This document shows, in pieces, positions 16,107-22,092 of a stretch of DNA of 36,994 bases. Origin of the DNA: Acidobacteriota bacterium (lineage in GTDB: Bacteria > Acidobacteriota > Vicinamibacteria > Vicinamibacterales > UBA8438); the NCBI GenBank assembly GCA_026708265.1, contig JAPOVI010000368.1, positions 37,126-74,119 on the forward strand, written 5' to 3'. The notes under the pieces were generated by a model, which did no database searches, was not told the DNA's origin, and saw nothing but the letters and a program-made list of their open reading frames with translations. Position numbers and translations under genes: made by a program. Numbering within the stretch: the first letter of the stretch is position 1; each line of letters begins with the position of its first letter.

Positions 16107-16189
16107 CCTCGCCCGGAAACCGTCGCCTGCGGCTCCGATTCCCGCCCAGCCGGCCTACAGCAGTCCGCCGTGCTACGGCGCGGACTGCT
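16107..16189. repeat. third copy of the ~82-bp repeat
   Basis: CGTCGCCTGCGGCTCCG (16121-16137) matches copy B with one missing base, and GCCCAG, CCTACAG and AGTCCGC follow in the same order. The right end is an inverted repeat: AGCAGTCCGCCG (16159-16170) with CGGCG plus CGGACTGCT (16176-16189, two-base bulge). It lies in the space between the NTF2-like and cupin genes and overlaps the NTF2-like stop codon. Confidence 0.75.
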
Positions 16190-16643
16190 ACGCCGGCGCC
16201 AGCGCGTCGATCCACTCGATGATCTTGCCGTCGCTCACATAGAAGACGCCAGCCACCCGGAACTCCTGCTGCCCGTCCGCGGTCGTGAAGTAGTCGACCC
16301 GCAGGTTGACCACCAGCGGCCCGACCGCCCAGGTCTCGAGCACGTCGAACCGAACGTCGCTCGCGTCCGCCAGGAACCCCCCCGCCTGCTGCCGGAACGT
16401 CTCGCTCCCGGTCACCGCGTCGGCATCCTGCGTGAACCGGAACACTGCGTCGTCGGCCAGAAACGACGCGATCTGGGCCGCATCGCGCGTCGCCCAGGCG
16501 TCGCAGAAGCCATTCACGACATCCACGTTGGCCTGCTCGGCGGCCGTCAGCTCACGCGATCCCGACTGTCCGGCCAACGCCAGAGCCAGCGGCGCCGCTC
16601 CGCCCGCAGCCAGAAACTCCCGTCTCGTCGTCGACTTGGTCAC
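16188..16643 (-). CDS. exported NTF2-fold (SnoaL/DUF4440-like) protein
   Basis: This 151-residue protein carries a twin-arginine signal (STTRREFLAAGGAAPLAL). An NTF2-like cone fold follows: helices VNGFCDAWATRDAAQIASFLADDAVF, then strands FDVLETWAVGPLVVNLRVDYF and FRVAGVFYVSDGKIIEWIDAL. The pattern is close to limonene-epoxide hydrolase/SnoaL and DUF4440 members, which act as small-molecule isomerases, hydrolases or binding domains. No decisive catalytic set can be named. GTG 16643 is preceded by AGAGGAG. Its stop overlaps the right end of an intergenic repeat. Confidence 0.82.
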   Translation of the reverse strand: MTKSTTRREFLAAGGAAPLALALAGQSGSRELTAAEQANVDVVNGFCDAWATRDAAQIASFLADDAVFRFTQDADAVTGSETFRQQAGGFLADASDVRFDVLETWAVGPLVVNLRVDYFTTADGQQEFRVAGVFYVSDGKIIEWIDALAPA

Positions 16644-16775
16644 TGTCTCTCCTCTCGAGCTTCTCTTACGATCGTCCGCCGCTTCCCCGTCGTCCCACCG
16701 ATTCCCGCGTCCCGCGCGGCCTCCGGTCGAACACGCGCTCGGATCCGTCGAGTTGCGCCCGCCCCGCGGTCCCGA

Positions 16776-18197
16776 TCAGCGGACAGCGAGCTCGCGCAGC
16801 AAACCCTCGGCCGCGGTGCCCGCCGCCGCCATGAGCGGCGTCCGGCCCCGCTTGTTCTCCACGCCGACGACGGCGCCGCGTTCCACCAGGAACGTGACGA
16901 GGTCCGCCGCGCCCGTTCCTGCCGCCCCGTGGAGCGCCGTGTCGCCGGTGTCGGTCACGGCGTTCACGTCGCTGCCGCCGAGCTCCCAGACGAACCGGGC
17001 GGCGGCCAGGGCGCGCGCGGCGGTCACACGCGTCTCCGCCAGGCGCCGGCCGACGCCCGCGGCCGCCATCAGCGGCGTCATGTTGGTCGCGTTCGGCGCG
17101 TGCGGGTCGGCACCGTGATCGATCAGCAGGCGCATCAGGTCGACGTCGGCCTCTCGCGCCGCGAGAAGGAACGGGGTCGCGCCCACCGCGTCGCGCCGAC
17201 CTCCGAAGCCGACCCGGGGCGGCGCCCGCTCCACCCGGGCGTCCACACGGGCGCCGTAGGCCAGCAGCGCCCGCACCAGCTTCATGCCGCCCTCCGGCAC
17301 GCCCGCCGTCGCGCGCCACTCGCCGTCGCGCGAGGCCTCGATGCCCACCGGCCCCGTCAATTCGGTCTCCCACGACCCGGCTGCCCAGTGCAGGGCCGTG
17401 TACCCGGAACCGGCCGCGTTGGGGTCGGCGCCCGCCTCGAGCAGCCGGCTCGCGAGGGCGGCGTGCCCCCGCACCGTCGCCGCGACGAGCGGCGTCGGTG
17501 CACCCACCGCCGCCTGATCCGGGTCGGCTCCGGCGGCCAGCAGGGCCAGCGCGCTCTCGTAGGCGCCCTCGCGGGCCGCGAAGAGGAGCGGGGTGAAGCC
17601 GCGCTTCGTGCGGGCCGAGACGTCCGCGCCATACCGGATGAGGGCGCGCGCGGCGGCCGGGTGACGTTCGGACGCCGCCCACATCAGCGCCGTCTGGTGT
17701 TCCTCCGGCTCCGCTCGGCCGGGGTCCGCGCCGGCGGCGAGGAGAGCCTCGACGGCGCCGGCGCTCCCGGTGCGCGCGCACGTCATCAGCGCCGTCTCGC
17801 CACTCCAGATGGCGGCGTTGGGGTCCGCGCCGGCGTCGAGCAGGGCCGTCACCAGCGGCCCGCTCGCGTTGCCGCAGGCGAGCCCCAGGGGCGTGACGCC
17901 GTGGTCGTTCGCGGCGTCGACGTCCGCGCCGGCGTCGAGCAGCCGCCGCGCGGTCCCGGCGTCGTCCGCGTAGACCGCCCAGTGCAGGGCCGTGGCGCCG
18001 TCGGCGGCCGCGGCGTCCACGTCGGCGCCCGCGGCCAGCAACGCGGCCACCGCTTCCGCGTCACCTCCGCGGACGGCGTCGAGCAGGCGCAGATCGCGTT
18101 CCGCTGCGCCGAGACCGATCCCACCCAACGCCGTTGCGACGACGGCAGCGCCGACACACCGACGCCAGTCCGCCGGCGGGCGGTCGAGATATGGCAT
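16776..18197 (-). CDS. secreted ankyrin-repeat protein
   Basis: This 473-residue protein has an N-terminal signal segment (CVGAAVVATALGGIGLG) followed almost entirely by ankyrin repeats, about ten of them (for example GATALHWAVYADDAGTARRL, GVTPLGLACGN, ETALMTCARTGSAGAVEALL, GFTPLLFAAREG, MTPLMAAAGVG). The repeats stack into a protein-binding surface, here predicted to be periplasmic or outside the cell, and no catalytic domain is attached. ATG 18197 is chosen because it starts the signal; the upstream frame overlaps the divergent propeller gene. A second ankyrin protein with very similar first repeats is encoded at 35033-36562. Confidence 0.87.
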   Translation of the reverse strand: MPYLDRPPADWRRCVGAAVVATALGGIGLGAAERDLRLLDAVRGGDAEAVAALLAAGADVDAAAADGATALHWAVYADDAGTARRLLDAGADVDAANDHGVTPLGLACGNASGPLVTALLDAGADPNAAIWSGETALMTCARTGSAGAVEALLAAGADPGRAEPEEHQTALMWAASERHPAAARALIRYGADVSARTKRGFTPLLFAAREGAYESALALLAAGADPDQAAVGAPTPLVAATVRGHAALASRLLEAGADPNAAGSGYTALHWAAGSWETELTGPVGIEASRDGEWRATAGVPEGGMKLVRALLAYGARVDARVERAPPRVGFGGRRDAVGATPFLLAAREADVDLMRLLIDHGADPHAPNATNMTPLMAAAGVGRRLAETRVTAARALAAARFVWELGGSDVNAVTDTGDTALHGAAGTGAADLVTFLVERGAVVGVENKRGRTPLMAAAGTAAEGLLRELAVR

Positions 18198-18316
18198 CCC
18201 GCTGGATTCTGCCACGCGCGGCGGCCGGGCGCCAGCGGTTTCGCCCGCCCGGCGGGTCCAAGAGCCGGGGCGCCGCTGGGTGTGCGCTCGGGCGAAGTCT
18301 TGTGTGGAGGTTCCGC

Positions 18317-18328
18317 GGCGCAGACTCC
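18317..18328 (-). repeat. half-site of the GGAGTCTGCGCC element in a divergent promoter
   Basis: GGCGCAGACTCC lies between the divergent ankyrin and propeller genes. Just downstream is TATCCT (18332-18337), a possible -10 box for the propeller gene, so the element would occupy the -35/-10 spacer region. No matching GGAGTCTGCGC arm is seen within 60 bases on its left. Confidence 0.5.
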
Positions 18329-18375
18329 CGGTATCCTGTACGCTGCGTAGTTCGCAATCCGAAGGAGCCGCCTGC

Positions 18376-20028
18376 ATGCCGATCCATCGCGTCCGCAAGT
18401 CGGTTGTCGCTTTCGCCGCCGCCGCCGCCATCCTCTCGCCGCTTTCCGGCGCGGAAACTCCCCGGGCTTCCGGACAGGCGGCACCGAGCGTCTCGGTGCT
18501 GGCCCAGGGCGGCCCGCTGCACGGGACGAACGGCATCCTGTTCGGCCCGGACGGGAACCTCTACATCGCGAGCGTCGTGAGCTCGGCCATCCTGGCCATC
18601 GACCCCGAGAGCGGGGCGATCGTGAGCCGCTGGGGCGCCGACGACGGGGTGAACGGACCCGACGACCTGGCGTTCGGGCCCGACGGCTCGGTGTACTGGA
18701 CCGACATCGCCGTCGGCGAGGTCGGCAAGCGCACGCCCGACGGCGTGACGAGCATCGTGGGGGCACCCGGTCCCGGCGCGAATCCGATCACGTTCTCGGA
18801 CGACGGCCGGCTGTTCGTGTCGCAGTGCTTCCTCGGCGACCAGCTCTTCGAGATCGACCCGGGCGGCGTCGCCGAGCCGCGGCTCATCAACGACGAGCTG
18901 GGGCCGGGGTGCGGCCTCAACGGCATGGACTGGGGTCCGGACGGCAAGCTGTACGGGCCGCGCTGGTTCCGCGGGGAGGTAGCCCGGGTCGACGTCGACA
19001 GCGGCGCCGTGGAGACCGTCGCCACGGGCTTCCGGATTCCCGCCGCTGTGAAGTTCGACTCGGAGGGCCGCCTGCACGTGCTCGACACGCAGGCCGGCGA
19101 GGTCGTCCGGCTGGACCTGGCGGGGGGCACGCGCGAGGTCGTGGGCCGGCCCGGTACCGGTCTCGACAACCTGGCTCTCGACCTCGACGACCGCATCTTC
19201 GTCTCGAGCTTCGTGGACGGATCGATCGTCGAGGTCACCGGGCCGGACACGAATCGGCAGGTCCTGCCGAGCCACGTCAACTCGCCGGGCGGCATCGCCT
19301 ATACGCCGCAAGGGCGGCTGTTCCTGGCCGACGGGGCCGCGCTGCGCGAGCTCGATCCCGCGACGGGCGAGAGCGTCCACGCCGCGGGCGCGCTCGTCAC
19401 CGACGTAGGGCAGGCGATGTCGGTCCACCCCCATGGAGAGCACCTCGTGCTCTCGAGCCCGACGACGGTGACCATCTGGGACCCGGACGAGGACCGGGTG
19501 GTCGCACGCGTCGAGGGATTCGAGGAGGCGATCGACGCGCTCTCCCACGGCGACGACCTCTTCGTGAGCGAGTACGGCACGGGCAGCGTGGTGCGTCTGG
19601 ATCCGGACTCGCCGGACGAGCGGACGGTGGTGGCGAGCGGTCTGTCGGAGGCGGCTGGACTCGCCGCCGGCGACGGCGATCTGTACGTGGCGGACCGGAG
19701 CGGCTTGGTGCTCCAGATTCTGGACGACGGAGCCGTGCTCGCCACCCCGCGCCCCGTGGCCACCGGGCTGTCCGGCCCCGAGGGGATCGCGGTGGCCGAC
19801 GACGGCGCGCTGTACGTCGTCGAGGTGGAGGCCGGACGGGTGACGCGCCTCGACGCGGCGTCCGGCGCGGCAACGGCCGTCGTCGAGGGCCTCGCGCTGA
19901 GCGGTCCCGAGCCCCGCGCGCTCGGCGGCGCGACGTCCGTGGGCGAGCTGGCCGGGATCGCGGTGGGGGACGGGGTGATCTTCGTCTCCGCCTATCGGGA
20001 CAACCGCGTCTACCGCATCGAGCAGTAG
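18376..20028 (+). CDS. secreted SMP-30/NHL-like beta-propeller protein
   Basis: This 550-residue protein has a signal peptide (VVAFAAAAAILSPLSGA) followed by blades of the form GxxxxxDGxLYVAxxxxxxVxRLD (GILFGPDGNLYIASVV, DDLAFGPDGSVYWTDI, GMDWGPDGKLYGPRW, VKFDSEGRLHVLDTQAGEVVRLD, GIAVADDGALYVVEVEAGRVTRLD). The length suits two propellers or one double-length one. This fold is shared by gluconolactonase/SMP-30 and virginiamycin B lyase-like proteins; no lactonase metal site can be identified with certainty. AAGGAG is eight bases before the ATG. Transcription converges on the VOC gene, with a hairpin between. Confidence 0.88.
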   Translation: MPIHRVRKSVVAFAAAAAILSPLSGAETPRASGQAAPSVSVLAQGGPLHGTNGILFGPDGNLYIASVVSSAILAIDPESGAIVSRWGADDGVNGPDDLAFGPDGSVYWTDIAVGEVGKRTPDGVTSIVGAPGPGANPITFSDDGRLFVSQCFLGDQLFEIDPGGVAEPRLINDELGPGCGLNGMDWGPDGKLYGPRWFRGEVARVDVDSGAVETVATGFRIPAAVKFDSEGRLHVLDTQAGEVVRLDLAGGTREVVGRPGTGLDNLALDLDDRIFVSSFVDGSIVEVTGPDTNRQVLPSHVNSPGGIAYTPQGRLFLADGAALRELDPATGESVHAAGALVTDVGQAMSVHPHGEHLVLSSPTTVTIWDPDEDRVVARVEGFEEAIDALSHGDDLFVSEYGTGSVVRLDPDSPDERTVVASGLSEAAGLAAGDGDLYVADRSGLVLQILDDGAVLATPRPVATGLSGPEGIAVADDGALYVVEVEAGRVTRLDAASGAATAVVEGLALSGPEPRALGGATSVGELAGIAVGDGVIFVSAYRDNRVYRIEQ

Positions 20029-20055
20029 GCAGTAGCAGGTTGCCGCGGCGGGTCA

Positions 20056-20089
20056 CCTCGTCACGGGCGGGAGGGCGCCCGCGACGAGG
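20056..20089. terminator. two-part hairpin between convergent genes
   Basis: CCTCGTC (20056-20062) pairs with GACGAGG (20083-20089), and an inner GGGCG/CGCCC stem lies inside it. It sits between the stop codons of the propeller gene and the VOC gene and could terminate both. No T-tract is present. Confidence 0.5.
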
Positions 20090-20104
20090 CCCGCCTCCGC
20101 GGGA

Positions 20105-20557
20105 TCAGTCCACCCGAAAGCCGTCGCCGATCCGCTCCTGCATCTGCTCCTTCGACGGCGTCTCGACCAACTGGCCGATCATCCAGCGATAGCCGAACGG
20201 GTCGAGGAACGTTCCCCGCCGCTCGCCGTCCGCCTGGTCGGCCACCTCGTGCAGCACCGTCGCCCCCGCGTCGACGAGGCGTCGCGCCGTGCCGTCGGCG
20301 TCTGCGACCCGCAGGTGCAACGCGGCATGGGAACCGCCGAGCCGCTTCGGGCTCAGTGCGCCGACCTCCGGGTACTCGTCGCTGATGAAGATCTGGCAAC
20401 CGCCGATCGAGATCTCGGCATGCCCCACCCGCCCGTCGGTCGCGGTGAAGCGGGGACCGGTCTCCTCCGCCCCGAACGCCCGCCGGTAGAAGTCGATGGC
20501 CGCCGCGCAGTCGTGCACGCCGAGATAGGGAGTCAGAACGGCCTGCTGCATCGGCAC
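20105..20557 (-). CDS. VOC-superfamily (PhnB/glyoxalase-like) protein
   Basis: This 150-residue vicinal-oxygen-chelate protein shows LTPYLGVHDCAAAIDFY, FGAEETGPRF, VGHAEISIGGCQIFISDE and HAALHLRVADADGTARRL, then GTFLDPFGYRWMIGQ. This is the two-module beta-alpha-beta pattern of the PhnB/DUF1428-like branch. The family often has no confirmed enzyme activity. GTG 20557 has AAGGAGG at ideal spacing; ATG 20551 is the alternative. It is the third gene of a minus-strand operon starting with AdoMet decarboxylase, 12 bases after the methyltransferase-fold gene. Confidence 0.88.
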   Translation of the reverse strand: MPMQQAVLTPYLGVHDCAAAIDFYRRAFGAEETGPRFTATDGRVGHAEISIGGCQIFISDEYPEVGALSPKRLGGSHAALHLRVADADGTARRLVDAGATVLHEVADQADGERRGTFLDPFGYRWMIGQLVETPSKEQMQERIGDGFRVD

Positions 20558-20569
20558 TTCGTTCCTCCT

Positions 20570-21385
20570 TCAGGAGGCGGCGTCCGATCCCGCCGCCGGC
20601 CGGACCCCCACGGACGCGATCAGGTAGCCGTGCCGGCGCAGAGCCGGAAAACGGCGCGACAGCCAGTCGAACGGGGCGCAGAGTGCGCCCGTCACCCAGG
20701 CCAGGGGGCGCAGCCAGGCGTGGCACGCGAGGTCGAGCATCCGCAGCCAGCCGGGGATGAAGAGGATGCCGCTCTCGGCCACCACCTCGAAGCCTGCCCG
20801 CTCGAGCATCCGCCGCAGGGCGGGACGCGAGTAGGACTTCTCGAACCCGTAGCCGTAGAGGCCCAGGTAGTAGAGCGCCACCACGAGCAGGGGGCGCAGG
20901 AACGGGTCGCGCCGGTTGGGAACGCCGATGATGGCCCGTCCGCCGGGGCGCAGGACGCGGAAGATCTCGCGCACCGCCCCCTCGGTGTCGTCGAAGTGCT
21001 CGATCGTCCCCATCGAGTACACGGCATCGACGCTGCCGGTGCGGAACGGCAGCGCGCGCACGTCGCCCTGCACGCCGAGCAGGCGCTGGCCGTCGTCGGC
21101 AAAGCCGCGCTGTGCGTCGGCGACGATGGCGGGCGAGATGTCCACGCCGACCGCCTCCGCGCCTTGCGCAGCCGTCCAGCGCAGGATGTGGGTGTTCTTG
21201 GCCTCGTCCCAGAGGTCCGTCTTCAGGATCCGCTGCCCGGCGATGGTCGGAAGCTGGGTGGAGACGAGCCAGCGCTCGTCATTGCGGTACTGCGTGGTCG
21301 AGCGCGCCCCCGCCAGGTCGGGGAACGTGGCCCCGACGTTCGCCCAGAAACCGCGGTACTGCTCCTCGTGGTCCTGGTCAGCCAC
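20570..21385 (-). CDS. methyltransferase-fold protein with unusual motif I
   Basis: This 271-residue protein has the class I methyltransferase layout after motif I: AEAVGVDIS (acidic motif II), GDVRALPFRTGSVDAVYS, MGTIEHFDDTEGAVREIFRVLRPGGRAIIGVPN (motifs IV to VI). Motif I does not show the usual glycine-rich GxGxG; the corresponding place reads RILKTDLWDEAKNTHILRW. The C-terminal half has hydrophobic stretches (PLLVVALYYLGLYGYGF, PLAWVTGALCAPFDWL), which could bind membranes or lipid-like substrates. It overlaps the AdoMet decarboxylase gene by 8 bases, so the two are translated together. The substrate is unknown. Whether it uses AdoMet or its decarboxylated form is discussed in the findings. 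Confidence 0.82.
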   Translation of the reverse strand: MADQDHEEQYRGFWANVGATFPDLAGARSTTQYRNDERWLVSTQLPTIAGQRILKTDLWDEAKNTHILRWTAAQGAEAVGVDISPAIVADAQRGFADDGQRLLGVQGDVRALPFRTGSVDAVYSMGTIEHFDDTEGAVREIFRVLRPGGRAIIGVPNRRDPFLRPLLVVALYYLGLYGYGFEKSYSRPALRRMLERAGFEVVAESGILFIPGWLRMLDLACHAWLRPLAWVTGALCAPFDWLSRRFPALRRHGYLIASVGVRPAAGSDAAS

Positions 21386-21755
21386 CGGCCGGCCCGTCGG
21401 CGCCGACCGACAGCTCGCGCCAGGCGGCGGAGCCGGGCGCGAAGCAGAGCGCGGCCAGCGCGTCGCGCAACCGCTGCGCCTTGCCGCGATTGGAGTCGCG
21501 GTAGTCGCAGATGTGGAGATCGATAGTGGCGCGGTTCAACTCGGGCCAGAGGTGCAGAACCAGGTGCGATTCGGCCAGCACCCAGACGAGCGTCGCTCCG
21601 CCCCCGGTGAACGGCACCGCCTGGTCGGCGACCACCTGCAGCCCGGCCCCGCGCACCGCATCCGCGATGGCCGACAGAAGGTGCGGCGCGTCGCCGTTCC
21701 TGCTCTGCAGATGGTCCGAGAAATCGCCTTCGCCGATGAAGTGGTGGGCCGTCAC
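21378..21755 (-). CDS. speD: S-adenosylmethionine decarboxylase proenzyme (bacterial class)
   Basis: This 125-residue protein is a bacterial AdoMet decarboxylase. The self-processing Ser that becomes pyruvoyl lies in LAESHLVLHLWPE, with the His five residues later and the active-site Cys in TIDLHIC 15 residues after that. The residue spacing is exactly that of the well-studied Thermotoga enzyme. The position equivalent to its Ser55 is Thr, as in many homologues. The reaction supplies decarboxylated AdoMet for aminopropyl transfer in spermidine synthesis, but no spermidine synthase (SpeE) is within the window. Some homologues act instead on ornithine or arginine. The start is GTG 21755 with only a weak ribosome-binding site. 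The downstream gene overlaps. Confidence 0.85.
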   Translation of the reverse strand: MTAHHFIGEGDFSDHLQSRNGDAPHLLSAIADAVRGAGLQVVADQAVPFTGGGATLVWVLAESHLVLHLWPELNRATIDLHICDYRDSNRGKAQRLRDALAALCFAPGSAAWRELSVGADGPAGG

Positions 21756-21809
21756 GAAGTCGCTCTCACGCGCGCTGAGTAACGCAGGACCGGGCGGAAT
21801 CGACCCGAG

Positions 21810-21840
21810 AGTCTAGCACGCGCCGCCCGCGGCCGGTCAA
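21810..21840 (-). promoter_or_regulatory. candidate promoter for the speD operon
   Basis: On the minus strand TTGACC (21840-21835) and TAGACT (21815-21810) are separated by 19 bases. TTGACC matches five of six consensus -35 bases. Transcription would start near 21803, giving a leader of about 50 bases before the GTG at 21755. The spacer is longer than optimal. Confidence 0.4.
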
Positions 21841-21991
21841 GCCGGCGTCCGCCCCCGTGGCGCGCCGGGCTCGCCTCCCTGTATCGGCTCGAGGGCGGCC
21901 AGGATTAGCGCCCCCCTGAACGTGCGCCACGGCACGGTGCAGTCGCGGCGCCGCACCGGGCAATCGGCTATGGACGAGCCCCCGTTTGGGC

Positions 21992-21997
21992 TATAGT
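21992..21997 (+). promoter_or_regulatory. candidate -10 box for the DUF1592 gene
   Basis: TATAGT is a good -10 match standing out in GC-rich DNA, about 95 bases before the ATG at 22093. No convincing -35 box is seen 16-18 bases upstream. A transcript from here would carry the whole 54-bp palindrome in its leader. Confidence 0.3.
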
Positions 21998-22025
21998 TGG
22001 CCAGCGTGCCCTGGCGGGCGTATTG

Positions 22026-22079
22026 GGAGTCTGCGCCCGTACGACGTCACTCGATGGCGCGTTCAACGTCGCCGACTCC
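22026..22079. repeat. 54-bp palindromic element
   Basis: Outer arms GGAGTC (22026-22031) and GACTCC (22074-22079) enclose an inner perfect 6-bp stem, CGACGT (22042-22047) and ACGTCG (22066-22071). It shares GGAGTCTGCGC at the left and GGCGCGTTCA plus GACTCC at the right with the element at 32535-32589. Both lie shortly upstream of genes for haem c proteins. Confidence 0.65.
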
Positions 22080-22092
22080 TGGCGAGGTTTCC

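Larger units (their letters stand above)
21756..22092. other. 337-base divergent regulatory region
   Basis: This region separates the speD operon from the DUF1592 gene. It holds a candidate promoter for each side (21810-21840 minus, TATAGT at 21992 plus) and a 54-bp palindrome (22026-22079). No gene or RNA is seen in the remainder. Confidence 0.6.

Noticed and set aside
15444..18350. Plus-strand open frame of nearly 1000 codons
   Set aside because: Antisense to the cupin, NTF2-like and ankyrin genes, all of which have clear domains and export signals.
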